NCBI GenBank assembly: GCA_964633285.1
Contig: CAZWGA010000019.1
Coordinates: forward strand, 1 to 64,000
From: 20CM-2-55-15 sp964633285
GTDB lineage: Bacteria > Acidobacteriota > Terriglobia > 20CM-2-55-15
Direction of reading: 5' to 3'
Length of the DNA stretch: 64,000 bases
Position 1 is the stretch's first letter. Every line of letters starts with the position of its first letter. Shown here piece by piece: positions 50,897 through 59,843 of the stretch. A program made the position numbers and the translations under genes. Below the pieces are notes generated by a model. That model did not search any database. It had not been told where the DNA came from and worked only from the letters and a program-made list of their open reading frames with translations.

Positions 50897-52088
50897 ATCG
50901 TAATGCTTCGGTAGGTTGAAGTTTGGCCGCGCGGCTGGCCGGCAAATATCCAAAGATCATGCCGGTCAGGCACGAAACCGCAAACGCGGCAATAATCGAA
51001 ATGCCGGATATCGGAATGCTCATTCCGTCCGGAAGGAATGGCTGCGCGACGATAGGTATGCTCAACGCGATCAAAATCCCGATAGTCGCGCCCGTCCCGC
51101 TGATGATCAACGCTTCGAGCAAAAACTGATAAAGGATTTCGCGGTTCTCGGCGCCGATGGCCTTGCGAACGCCGATCTCGCGGGTCCTCTCCGTCACGGT
51201 CACCAGCATGATGTTCATGATGCCGACACCGCTGATGATCAGCGTGATCGATCCAACGGCGAGCAACACAATGCTGACAGCGAGCGAAATATTTCTTGCC
51301 GCTTCAAGAATGGCCGCGAGGTTCTGAACGTTGTACAGAGCCCCCGGCCGATGCCTGCTCTTGAGCGCTCGCTCAACACCGCCGGTCACCGCGCCTACAC
51401 CGGTGGAATTGGCCGCCTGGGCATACAGAACCTTGATCGTATCCGTTCCCGCATAGCTTTTCAGAAGACCAAAGGGAACGATCACCGATTCCCGCGCAAT
51501 TTCCGACTGACCGAAAGTCGCGACACGTTCCTTGAAGACACCGATGATCGTAAACCGGAGTTCGCCTACTCGAATGTCCTGTCCGACGGGATCGCTTGCC
51601 GGAAAGACAACACGCGCAAGATCCTCGGTCAGAAGCCCGACTTTGCTGTGTGTCTGCGTATCGGCGTCGTCGAAGTACCGGCCGCGCGTCACCAGGAGAT
51701 TGCGGATCGCCTGGAATTCCTGCGTCACTGCTACCAGAGTCACAGGCCGTTCGACACCGCCGGCAACAACGCTCATTTGCACATCGTGTGTGCCTGCGAC
51801 CCTGCTCACGCCTGGAACACTCTGCCGCACCGCATCGAGATCGGATTGGGTGATCTCATCGCTTAACGTCGCGCTTTGCGCTCCGGTGCGAATCAACTCT
51901 GCATAAACAATGTTCGAGCCGACTCCTTCGATCTGGGCGATGATGTAGTTCTGTCCGACAAGCGAAATGGTGACGACAAGGACAATGCAGGCGCTGCCGA
52001 TGACGACTCCGAGCATTGTGAGAAACGCTTTGACCTTGTTGGCGCGCAACGCATCAATCGCGATTCTCCAGACCTCGGTTTTGATCAT
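50889..52088 (-). CDS. MacB-like ABC permease without ATPase domain
   Basis: A 399-residue membrane protein with the MacB topology: helix 1 (residues 20-45, AFLTMLGVVIGSACIV), a large periplasmic domain (50-270), then three helices with the FtsX motif VTERTREIGVRKAIGA. The nucleotide-binding domain that MacB carries at its N-terminus is missing, and no ATPase gene is present in the operon. ATPase must come from elsewhere in the genome. It follows the TPR gene by 3 bp. Confidence 0.9.
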   Translation of the reverse strand: MIKTEVWRIAIDALRANKVKAFLTMLGVVIGSACIVLVVTISLVGQNYIIAQIEGVGSNIVYAELIRTGAQSATLSDEITQSDLDAVRQSVPGVSRVAGTHDVQMSVVAGGVERPVTLVAVTQEFQAIRNLLVTRGRYFDDADTQTHSKVGLLTEDLARVVFPASDPVGQDIRVGELRFTIIGVFKERVATFGQSEIARESVIVPFGLLKSYAGTDTIKVLYAQAANSTGVGAVTGGVERALKSRHRPGALYNVQNLAAILEAARNISLAVSIVLLAVGSITLIISGVGIMNIMLVTVTERTREIGVRKAIGAENREILYQFLLEALIISGTGATIGILIALSIPIVAQPFLPDGMSIPISGISIIAAFAVSCLTGMIFGYLPASRAAKLQPTEALRYE

Positions 52089-52091
52089 GAC

Positions 52092-52949
52092 TTAGAGGTT
52101 AATGCGGCTAAGCCACTCCATGGCGGAATGATGGGAAGGAAAGTCACTCTTCTCCGGAACGTTCGCTATGTAGGATCGCAGCAGCTTTTCTGCCAGCGGA
52201 AGCTGATCCCGATGCAGGATCAGGCTGATGGCATGAAAATAATCCACGCGCGGATCCCTGGAACCCACGCGCCGCGCGGCTTCGATAGCGCGATCCAGAT
52301 GCGGTTGATCTTTGCGGTCCGCGAAAAAATGCGCGGCTTCCATGTACGGCTCGATGGCGGCAGGTCGAGCATCGATCACCGCGAGATACTCGGTTTCCGC
52401 TTCCTTCCACTTTTTGTCCGCGGAAAAATAGGTCGCGCGAGCCAACCGGCCCTCGACGGCATCCAGTTTCGCTATCGCATCGATCTGTTCGCGCGCCTTT
52501 TGCTTGTCGCCGCCCACGATCCACGGCGCTTCCACGAGATACTGCATCAGGTCCCGCCGTGCCGCAATGCTGGACGGCGCCAGATGAACCGCAGCTTCAA
52601 ACGCCTGTTTTACTTTTCTCGCGAGGAAGAAGCTGTGACTCTGATCGGCCTTTTCTCCATAGGCGCGGCCCAGCCATCTGTTGTACTCAGCGTTCTGGGG
52701 ATCCAGTTTGACCGCGGTTTCAGCATGGTTGACGGCGTTATCGAAATCTCTCATTTCGTAGTAAGTGCGGGCGAGCCAGAAATGCAGCGCGGGAGCCTGT
52801 GGCGAAGTAGTGGACAGGGCGCCGGTCAGCGTCTTCACTGCTGTGGAGTATCTTCCCGCTTCAAAGTCCTGGCGAGCAGCCTGAAGGAGATCCTCCGTCG
52901 TAACAGTCGTGGTCAACAATAATGAAATCAACAACGAGCTGAAGATCAT
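52092..52949 (-). CDS. Exported TPR protein of the efflux operon
   Basis: A 285-residue protein with a short hydrophobic N-terminus (residues 1-18) and TPR-like helical pairs over residues 20-260 (FEAGRYSTAVKTLTGAL, HFWLARTYYEMRDFDNAVNHAETAVKLDP and later copies). It overlaps the adaptor gene by 4 bp. It may be a periplasmic assembly factor or a partner of the cargo. Short-signal proteins like this are easily missed as lipoproteins; no lipobox is seen. Confidence 0.78.
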   Translation of the reverse strand: MIFSSLLISLLLTTTVTTEDLLQAARQDFEAGRYSTAVKTLTGALSTTSPQAPALHFWLARTYYEMRDFDNAVNHAETAVKLDPQNAEYNRWLGRAYGEKADQSHSFFLARKVKQAFEAAVHLAPSSIAARRDLMQYLVEAPWIVGGDKQKAREQIDAIAKLDAVEGRLARATYFSADKKWKEAETEYLAVIDARPAAIEPYMEAAHFFADRKDQPHLDRAIEAARRVGSRDPRVDYFHAISLILHRDQLPLAEKLLRSYIANVPEKSDFPSHHSAMEWLSRINL

Positions 52950-54190
52950 TTGGGTACGGCAGTGCTGACTGCCATTCCTTCCTGTAATTCCAAGCTTCCG
53001 GGAAGCGCGATTACATCGTTTTCAGTAATACCGCCCAGAATCTCAAAATCCGTCGCGTTCGAAATACCGATTCTGACTTCCTGCTTCCGCAGCCGGCCGC
53101 CATCGATCACAAATACGTAACGGTTGTTTCCTTCGCTCCGAACGGCAGCCCTGGCCAGCGTTAACGAGTTTTCGCGCTGACTGGTGCGAATTCGGGCATT
53201 TACGTTCGTGTTCGGCAGCAATACTCCGTCTTCATTAGCGGCAGAACACAGAACTTCACCAACATTTCTCGATCCTCGAGCCACGATCGTCTTGGGAAGT
53301 TGGTCCACTTGTCCACTCCAAGTCCGATTCGGCATGGCGTCCCAGGTTATTTCGACGGCCTGACCTTCTTTGAGTGAGCCAAGATCCGGTTCATCGACAA
53401 AAACACGGACCCTGATCCGCTTCAGGTCAGCCAATTCTGCCAGAGTGTCGCCGGTATGCACAAACATTCCCGCCTTCGCCGGCAGGGAATATACGGTTCC
53501 GCCAACGGGGGCCTGGACCTGGGCAGCATTCAGTTTTTCCCCGAGCGAGAGAATGGAACTGCGCGCTTCTTCGGCGCGCAGGGCGGCATGTTCCGCCTGA
53601 AGTTTCGACCGATCGAGCAGCGCAGCTTTCTTCTCCTCGATCAAACGCTTGTCGGCGAGAGCCTTATTCAGCGCATCTCTGTTCTGATCGACCTCCTGGC
53701 GTGTTGCATTTTGTTTGGCGTAAAGCCGTTCGAGAGAATCGCGTTCACTTCGCAGCCGATCGATTTCGGCGTTGATTTTGGAGAGATCCGCATCAAGCTG
53801 AGCGATTTCATCACGCGATCCCCCGCCGGCAGCCACGCGGCGATCATCCTCGGCAGCGGCAAGCTGTTCGCGCGCGTGAATGAGATCCGTTCTTAAATCC
53901 CGTGCGTCGAGCGTCGCCAGAATCTGTGTCTTGGTGACGGTCTGTCCTTCCTTGACTTTCACTGTGTCAATGAATGTGGTGAGCTGAGACTGCAGAACAT
54001 GTGGCTCGACAGGTTCAACCTTGCCGTTGGTGGAAATCGTGGAAGCCAGGTTCTGGCGAACCGCATGCGCCGTCGTTACATTGACCGGACGGTCGCGTCC
54101 GTTCCTCGCCGCCACAACGAGAAGGAGTGCCGCCCCAACCCCTGCTGTAATGAGGATGAGCGCACCGGTTCTATTGGAATTGGAAGACAT
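52946..54190 (-). CDS. HlyD/MacA-family periplasmic adaptor
   Basis: A 414-residue membrane-fusion protein with an N-terminal anchor (residues 10-30), lipoyl half-motifs (NGKVEPVEPHVLQSQL and VQAPVGGTVYSL), a coiled-coil hairpin (100-210) and beta-barrel and membrane-proximal domains (RVFVDEPDLGSLKEGQAVEI, RSEGNNRYVFVIDGGRLRKQEV). It links the MacB-like permease to TolC. First gene of the four-gene export operon. ATG at 54190. Confidence 0.92.
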   Translation of the reverse strand: MSSNSNRTGALILITAGVGAALLLVVAARNGRDRPVNVTTAHAVRQNLASTISTNGKVEPVEPHVLQSQLTTFIDTVKVKEGQTVTKTQILATLDARDLRTDLIHAREQLAAAEDDRRVAAGGGSRDEIAQLDADLSKINAEIDRLRSERDSLERLYAKQNATRQEVDQNRDALNKALADKRLIEEKKAALLDRSKLQAEHAALRAEEARSSILSLGEKLNAAQVQAPVGGTVYSLPAKAGMFVHTGDTLAELADLKRIRVRVFVDEPDLGSLKEGQAVEITWDAMPNRTWSGQVDQLPKTIVARGSRNVGEVLCSAANEDGVLLPNTNVNARIRTSQRENSLTLARAAVRSEGNNRYVFVIDGGRLRKQEVRIGISNATDFEILGGITENDVIALPGSLELQEGMAVSTAVPK

Positions 54191-54252
54191 GTGGATCAAT
54201 TATTCTAGCACGCCGATCGTCATGCTATGTTCATGCAGGGAGAACGTCATAT

Positions 54253-55731
54253 ATGAAGATCCAGCTCAGTTACGACCAGCCGTCGCAGATCAAAACCGAT
54301 TTGCTTGTTGTTGTTCTTGATTCTGAAATCCGATTTCATGACCTCAAAGGTTCGACGCTCGATCCAACAGTTCGTCGCATCGGTGACGACATCGCGAAAA
54401 AGCGGATCAAAACATCCTACTTCACGTCCCTGAACTCCGGCGGTCCCGCAAAGACACTTGGAGTTTTCTCAACGGCATTCAGTCCGAATTACAACGTGTG
54501 GGAAAACCTGAAAATCTTCGTGGCGCGTGCTGTGCGCGGTGCCAGGGATCACGGCCTGGAAAGCGTAACGGTCCTTTTGAATACGGAGGAAGCCGCCCCG
54601 TTTGTCGGCAAGGCGGTTGAGGGAGCGATCCTCGGCGCATACAGCTTCGATCGATACAAAAGGGACAAGGCGGATTTCGACCAGATCCAATTCAACATTG
54701 CCGCGCTGAAGAAGTACGACGAGCAGAATCGGCGCTACATCGCGCGATATACGCTTGTCTCCGAGGCCGTGAACGAGGCCCGCGAAATGATCAACGAGCC
54801 GGGCTCGGTGGCAACCCCGGAATATCTTGCGGAAACTGCGCGCAAGATTGCGAAGGAATCGAACCTTGATCTGAAGATCTGGGATGAAAAGAAACTGCAG
54901 AAGGATGGATACAACGGACTCCTTCAGGTCGGGCGCGGCAGCGCGAATCCGCCCCGGTTGATTCGCTTGTCGTATCGCGCCAGGAAAGCCACAGGCCATC
55001 TGGCTTACGTCGGCAAAGGCGTGACATTCGACAGCGGCGGCATTTCGCTCAAACCGGCGGACAAGATGTTCGAGATGAAAGGCGATATGTCCGGCGGCGC
55101 CGCGGTGATGTTTGCAATGAAAGCCATCGGCAAACTGAAACCCGGCGTGAATGTAACCGGCATCATTCCAACTGCTGAAAACTTTCCGGATGCCAACGCG
55201 CAGCGTCCCGGCGACATCTTTTACGCGAAGAACGGCAAATCGATCATGGTCGACAATACCGATGCGGAAGGACGGCTGATCCTGACCGATGGACTGCATC
55301 TCGCCGGCGAGGAAAAGGCGACGCACATACTCGATATCGCAACACTCACCGGCGCCTGCGTGCGCGCTCTCGGCCTGAGTGTAGCCGGAGTGATGGGGAA
55401 CAACTCCAGGCTGATCCGGGCAGTGATCGACTCCGGCCAGAATCAGGGCGAAGCTTATTGGGAATTGCCGCTGCCGCCCGAATACAAAGAATTACTCAAG
55501 ACTCCCTATGCCGATCTGAATAACATCGGTGGCCCCGTAGCGGGCGCGCTGACCGCCGGCCTTTTCCTTCAGGAATTCGTTCCCGACCACACACCGTGGG
55601 CTCACCTCGATATCGCCGGACCTTTTATTCGGGAGAAAGAGTGGAAGTATTACGAAGCCGGCGCCATTGGATTCGGCCTGAAGACCTTGGTGGACCTGGC
55701 CGAACGGTTTACGGCGTATGGACTCTCTTGA
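54253..55731 (+). CDS. pepA: Leucyl aminopeptidase, M17 family
   Basis: A 492-residue cytosolic dimetal exopeptidase. The C-terminal catalytic domain has VGKGVTFDSGGISLKPADK (Lys and Asp ligands), MKGDMSGGAAVM, and the family signature NTDAEGRLIL near residue 335, all intact. The N-terminal domain (1-160) is the regulatory macro-like part. GGGAGA precedes the ATG. It releases N-terminal residues from peptides. The next small gene overlaps its end by 14 bp. Confidence 0.95.
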   Translation: MKIQLSYDQPSQIKTDLLVVVLDSEIRFHDLKGSTLDPTVRRIGDDIAKKRIKTSYFTSLNSGGPAKTLGVFSTAFSPNYNVWENLKIFVARAVRGARDHGLESVTVLLNTEEAAPFVGKAVEGAILGAYSFDRYKRDKADFDQIQFNIAALKKYDEQNRRYIARYTLVSEAVNEAREMINEPGSVATPEYLAETARKIAKESNLDLKIWDEKKLQKDGYNGLLQVGRGSANPPRLIRLSYRARKATGHLAYVGKGVTFDSGGISLKPADKMFEMKGDMSGGAAVMFAMKAIGKLKPGVNVTGIIPTAENFPDANAQRPGDIFYAKNGKSIMVDNTDAEGRLILTDGLHLAGEEKATHILDIATLTGACVRALGLSVAGVMGNNSRLIRAVIDSGQNQGEAYWELPLPPEYKELLKTPYADLNNIGGPVAGALTAGLFLQEFVPDHTPWAHLDIAGPFIREKEWKYYEAGAIGFGLKTLVDLAERFTAYGLS

Positions 55732-55993
55732 AAGTGGAGGCCAGGTGTTAGACCACTACCAACAAGCCCACGAACGCTATCAATTCCAAATGGGTCCTGC
55801 CCGCGGCAGCCTTGCCACAGCTCTCGATATGTTGACGGACGCTCTCGCTCTGGTGGGACAGCATGGCGTCTATTGCCGGAGCCAGCGCCAGCCGCAGTTT
55901 CCTGCGATGGACGTACGGCTGGTCATGGAGCAGATCGAGAACTCGAAGGGGTTGATCATCGACGCCATGGAGTTGCTCAAGAAGAACGGATAA
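55718..55993 (+). CDS. Small helical protein, unknown function
   Basis: A 91-residue protein (82 if the GTG at 55745, preceded by GGAGG, is used) overlapping the pepA end. It appears all-helical: ALDMLTDALALVGQHG, then DVRLVMEQIENSKGLIIDAMELL. No metal site, signal or known motif. It lies between pepA and the aconitase-family gene (10-bp gap), so probably all three are co-transcribed. Confidence 0.6.
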   Translation: MDSLESGGQVLDHYQQAHERYQFQMGPARGSLATALDMLTDALALVGQHGVYCRSQRQPQFPAMDVRLVMEQIENSKGLIIDAMELLKKNG

Positions 55994-56003
55994 CATCGGG
56001 AAT

Positions 56004-57950
56004 ATGGATATCCGGAAGTCGGGAAACGTGGATGTCTTTCTCGATGCGGATGGATTCGTTCAGTCTATTCAACTCCGCGGGCGGGCCCTTTACCTCACAT
56101 CCAATACGGCCAACCTCAGGAAACAACTTCGCGGTGAAGATCTGGAATCACCGCCTTCAGTCCCGGAACTGTGGGCACATGTCTCCACGGATGCCGTCAT
56201 CAAGGCAAACCCCGACTGTTACTACTACGATGATCGGCTGGGCATGCTGCTCCTGCGATCGCTCGGCGGAGGCGGAATTGTGGAACCCGGAGAAATCCGC
56301 CGTGGCGGATTCGGCATGCTGCTCGCCGGCGAGGGATGGGGCGAAGGCTCATCGCGCGAAGTTGCCGCCCTTGCATTACTGTATGCCGGAATCGGCATTG
56401 TGTTTGCGCCCAGCATTGCGCCGATTCACCGGCAAAATCTCATCAACAACGGAATGTTCCCCGTAACCGGCGTTGGGCTTGCGCGCCGTCTCGCATCTCG
56501 AGAGCGCGTGAACATGGACGAGTTGACCGCGCCATTTGACGAGCTTTCCCGGCGCGTGTCGCGTTACGGCGGACTGTTTCGATTCATGGAAGCCCGATCG
56601 AAAGGCCGCGAACCCGGCCGCGTAATCGATACACCACAGCGGCCTATGACGATTGCCGAAAAGATACTTGCCCGCCATATGCAAACCGGGCATGGCGCGG
56701 TGAAACCAGGAGACGCCGGGTTCATTTCAACCGATGCCGGTTTTTCTCACGACTACACCACTGCTCCAGCCGAAGCCATGATTCGCGCAGCGCTTGGCCG
56801 CGCGCCAAAGGTAAAGACTCCAGCGAAAATCCACACATTCCCGGATCACCTCACTCTTGCCGGGGATCTTCCAGGAATCACCGCCGAAGCGATGTCGGGA
56901 ATCCGCGATCTTCGGGAGGGGCAGAAGAGAATTGCGCACGAAACCGGGATTCAATATCACTCAACGGCGTCGGGTGGCAGCACGGGAATCTGTCATACAG
57001 TCATTCGCGAAGAAATCGCTTTGCCGGGGCAGATCATTCTCGGCACCGATTCGCACACTTGTTCGGCAGGAGCGCTGAATTGTCTGGCTTACGGCATCGG
57101 GAACACAGAAATCGCGTGCATCTGGGAACACAACGAAGTCGCCGGACGAGTTCCGGAAACCGTTCGAATTCGGATGACCGGAAAACTTCCGTCATCGTGT
57201 ACAGCCAAGGACGCGATTCTCGAACTTGCGCGCCGCGGCAAAGACACCGGAATCTTCACCGGAAGAGTGATGGAATTCACGGGTACCGGTTTGGCAGGGT
57301 TTCTATTTGAGGAGCAGGCGGTTCTTTCCAATATGGCCGTGGAGTGCAACGCTCTGACCGCGATCATGGAGCCCACCGAACCTATGATCCGTTATTTGAT
57401 TGAGCGGCGAAGCCTGCGTCGTGAGGAAGTGGAGTCAATGCTCGTTTATCCCGATCCGGATTCCAAACCAACCGAAACGGTCGCACTGAACCTCGACCGC
57501 GTTCAAACGCTCGTTGCGGGACCGGGCCATCCCGGAAACGGCGTCCCTCTTGACGAAGTGTGCGGCACACGGATCGACCTGGCCTATGCCGGCTCCTGCA
57601 CTGCAGGGGATCTGACATCGATAGCGATGTATGCCGAAGTCCTCCGCGGAAGGAAGGTTTGCGTTCCAACCTTTATTCAATACGGCTCGATGCGGGTTCG
57701 GGATGAAGCGAAACGTCTCGGCATTCATGAGGTACTGCAATCCGCCGGCGTCCGCGTCATCGAAGAACCGGGCTGCGGGGCTTGTATCAACGCAGGACCC
57801 GGAGGGCCGGGGCACGGCCAGGTTGCCATTTCTGCCACCAATCGCAACATGCCCGGACGTATGGGCGACGGGGATGCCTATCTCGCAAATCCATTGGTTG
57901 TAGCGGCTTCCGCTGTAAAAGGATTCATTTGCGGTCCCGAAAACTTGTAA
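56004..57950 (+). CDS. Aconitase/isopropylmalate-isomerase-family hydratase with swivel domain at the N-terminus
   Basis: A 648-residue enzyme. The LeuD-like swivel domain comes first (residues 45-165, with GEGWGEGSSREVAALALLYAG and the substrate loop), then the LeuC-like catalytic domain (about 205-648). The [4Fe-4S] ligands are seen as GSCTAGD and GCGACINAGPG; the third is the C in TDSHTCSAGAL or GSC, depending on alignment. Usual aconitase A, LeuC/LeuD and homoaconitase have the swivel last or on a separate chain. Substrate unknown: aconitate, isopropylmalate and homocitrate-type acids are all possible. Confidence 0.82.
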   Translation: MDIRKSGNVDVFLDADGFVQSIQLRGRALYLTSNTANLRKQLRGEDLESPPSVPELWAHVSTDAVIKANPDCYYYDDRLGMLLLRSLGGGGIVEPGEIRRGGFGMLLAGEGWGEGSSREVAALALLYAGIGIVFAPSIAPIHRQNLINNGMFPVTGVGLARRLASRERVNMDELTAPFDELSRRVSRYGGLFRFMEARSKGREPGRVIDTPQRPMTIAEKILARHMQTGHGAVKPGDAGFISTDAGFSHDYTTAPAEAMIRAALGRAPKVKTPAKIHTFPDHLTLAGDLPGITAEAMSGIRDLREGQKRIAHETGIQYHSTASGGSTGICHTVIREEIALPGQIILGTDSHTCSAGALNCLAYGIGNTEIACIWEHNEVAGRVPETVRIRMTGKLPSSCTAKDAILELARRGKDTGIFTGRVMEFTGTGLAGFLFEEQAVLSNMAVECNALTAIMEPTEPMIRYLIERRSLRREEVESMLVYPDPDSKPTETVALNLDRVQTLVAGPGHPGNGVPLDEVCGTRIDLAYAGSCTAGDLTSIAMYAEVLRGRKVCVPTFIQYGSMRVRDEAKRLGIHEVLQSAGVRVIEEPGCGACINAGPGGPGHGQVAISATNRNMPGRMGDGDAYLANPLVVAASAVKGFICGPENL

Positions 57951-58074
57951 AAATGTGATTTTTAACTAAAGTTTTTTCTTTACAGAACGACGGCTCCAAG
58001 GCATAAAACCTAGGACACTAGGAAGTCGCCAGCACATGGCGGTGTGAATGGCAATGGTTACTAAGGAGAGTCGG

Positions 58075-58230
58075 ATGGACCCCAGAAACCAAAAAGAAGG
58101 ATTCGAATTAGAGATTCAGATCGAAGAACTTGAACCCAAAGTCGCTCCGGATGGCGGCGAAACCGTGTTGCCCATACACGGAAATGGAAACGGGGGCGGG
58201 TTTTCGGCCCACGGTCTTAGAGTCCACTAG
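58075..58230 (+). CDS. 51-residue peptide with acidic N-part and Gly/His tail
   Basis: Strong AAGGAG six bases before ATG 58075 supports translation. The N-terminal half is helical and acidic (FELEIQIEELEPKVAPDGGE) and carries LEPKVAP, similar to the LEPRIAP-type conserved segment seen in bacterial surface and precursor peptides. The tail is Gly/Asn/His-rich (HGNGNGGGFSAHGLRVH). It could be a RiPP-like precursor, a metal-binding peptide or a small secreted factor. No modifying enzyme is adjacent. A longer in-frame start at 58048 exists. Two hairpins upstream: CCTAG/CTAGG near 58010 and CGCCA/TGGCG near 58030. Confidence 0.6.
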   Translation: MDPRNQKEGFELEIQIEELEPKVAPDGGETVLPIHGNGNGGGFSAHGLRVH

Positions 58231-58286
58231 TTTTATAAAAACTCCGCAAAACGAGCCGGTAGATTTCTGTGTGGTATTCTCACACG

Positions 58287-58634
58287 ATGAGGATTGGTGT
58301 GACTGAATACATCGACTGCGCTCATTTCCTGCCGGGGCATCCGAAATGTGGAGCCCTGCACGGACACACCTACAGAGTTGAACTCACTGTCGAAGGACGC
58401 GTGCGAAACGGCATGGTGCTCGATTTTGCAGACCTGAAGCACGCTGTCCGCGAAAGCCTCTCACAGTACGATCATCGCTCGTGGAACGACTTTCTCGATT
58501 ATCCTTCCGTTGAAAACATCTGCGAACTCGTTCGCAATAAACTCAAGGATGCGCTCCGTTTCCCGTTCACGTTAAGGATCTGGGAAGGCCACGGTAAATG
58601 GGCCGAAGTGGAGAGTGTAGAAGGCGCCAATTGA
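58287..58634 (+). CDS. queD: 6-carboxy-tetrahydropterin synthase / PTPS family
   Basis: A 115-residue enzyme acting on dihydroneopterin triphosphate in the queuosine (7-deazaguanine) or a related pterin pathway. Zinc ligands are His in IDCAHFLPGH and HGH in ALHGHTYRV, the catalytic Cys is in HPKCGALHG, and the pterin-anchoring Glu is in RIWEGHGKW. The ATG at 58287 is used; six more codons upstream are in frame. Other queuosine genes are absent from the window. The next gene starts 2 bp after its stop. Confidence 0.88.
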   Translation: MRIGVTEYIDCAHFLPGHPKCGALHGHTYRVELTVEGRVRNGMVLDFADLKHAVRESLSQYDHRSWNDFLDYPSVENICELVRNKLKDALRFPFTLRIWEGHGKWAEVESVEGAN

Positions 58635-58635
58635 G

Positions 58636-59550
58636 ATGAAGATCTGTTCGCTTCTGCCCAGCAGCACCGAGATCCTTTACGCGCTGGGTTTGGGCAATCA
58701 GGTTGTTGCCGTCACGCACGAATGTGACTATCCGCCGGAAGCCGCATCGAAACCACAAGTCACCGAAAGCCTCATCGATCATGCCCGGATGACAAGCTCT
58801 GAGATCGACCATCGTGTTGCGTCGAATATCGGCATGCACGGCAGCATCTACAGGCTGAAAGAAGACCTGCTCGAAACTCTTCATCCCGATCTCATCATTA
58901 CTCAGGAACTGTGCGATGTCTGTGCCGTCTCTTACAAGGATGTGCAACGCGCTGCTCGCATGTTTGAAGGAGAGACGCGCGTTGTTTCACTCGAACCGCA
59001 TACTCTTGACGATGTCCTCGACACCATTCTGCTCGTCGGTGAACTGACCGGCTCCGCTGAAACCGCTGCCGAAAAGGTGGAAGGACTTCGGCTGCGGCTC
59101 CGGCAGGTTCGAGAGCGCGTACGCAATCTGTCACGGCCGCGGGTTTTTGCGATGGAATGGCTCGATCCGCCGTTTTCCGGCGGACACTGGGTTCCGGAAA
59201 TGGTCGAGATCGCGGGCGGCCGTGAAGTCCTCGGGAAACCGGGACAGAAATCCGAACGGCTGTCGCCGGAACGGATTATTGAATCTCAACCCGAAATCGC
59301 CGTCCTGATGCCGTGCGGATTCTCTCTCCAGCGCACGATCGAAGAGTACCGCCGGACAAAACTGTTCGATGGATGGCAGGAGCTTCCTGCGGTTCAAGCG
59401 GGGCGCGTTTACGCTGTCGACGGGTCATCCTATTTCAATCGATCAGGACCGCGGCTCGTCGACGGCGTCGAAATCCTTGAAGATATTTTTCATTCCCGGA
59501 GAGGCAGCCATGAACCGAATCGAAATTTTGAAAGGCTTTCTTACAGATAA
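58636..59550 (+). CDS. BtuF-like substrate-binding-fold protein without signal peptide
   Basis: A 304-residue protein of the helical-backbone (cobalamin/Fe-siderophore) binding fold. It starts directly with the mature fold, KICSLLPSSTEILYALGLG, with no signal or lipobox, so it should be cytosolic. Conserved features: VTHECDYPP, HGSIYRL, LIITQELCDVCAVS and MEWLDPPFSGGHWVPEMVE. It may bind a corrinoid or metal complex in the cytosol. It is coupled to queD (1-bp gap) and overlaps the TPR gene. Confidence 0.78.
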   Translation: MKICSLLPSSTEILYALGLGNQVVAVTHECDYPPEAASKPQVTESLIDHARMTSSEIDHRVASNIGMHGSIYRLKEDLLETLHPDLIITQELCDVCAVSYKDVQRAARMFEGETRVVSLEPHTLDDVLDTILLVGELTGSAETAAEKVEGLRLRLRQVRERVRNLSRPRVFAMEWLDPPFSGGHWVPEMVEIAGGREVLGKPGQKSERLSPERIIESQPEIAVLMPCGFSLQRTIEEYRRTKLFDGWQELPAVQAGRVYAVDGSSYFNRSGPRLVDGVEILEDIFHSRRGSHEPNRNFERLSYR

Positions 59551-59818
59551 TCCGAACGACTCGTTTTCAAGATATGCGCTCGCGCTTGAATACGTGAAAC
59601 TGGGCCAGAACGACGACGCAATTCGCGAATTTGAAGCTGTCACGAAGAACGATCCCAACTACGTCGCGACCTACTACCAGCTTGGCCAGTTGTATCAAAA
59701 ACTGGGGCGGCATCATGACGCGGAGAAGACGCTGCGAAGCGGGATTGTTGTTGCCGCGAAAGCCGGGGATGAACACACGCGAAGCGAACTGGAAGCGGCA
59801 CTCGAAGGGTTGATCTGA
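59510..59818 (+). CDS. Small TPR protein
   Basis: A 102-residue cytosolic protein of about three tetratricopeptide units (FSRYALALEYVKLGQNDDAI, VATYYQLGQLYQKLGRHHDA). ATG at 59510 after GGAGAGG; it overlaps the BtuF-like gene by 41 bp in another frame. Likely a protein-protein adaptor. Confidence 0.8.
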   Translation: MNRIEILKGFLTDNPNDSFSRYALALEYVKLGQNDDAIREFEAVTKNDPNYVATYYQLGQLYQKLGRHHDAEKTLRSGIVVAAKAGDEHTRSELEAALEGLI

Positions 59819-59843
59819 AACAGATAGACATTGTGTCGCGGGT

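Noticed and set aside
57951..58074. Possible riboswitch before the small peptide and queD (preQ1 or c-di-GMP type considered)
   Set aside because: Two hairpins are present, but I could not match the conserved core of any known riboswitch class.
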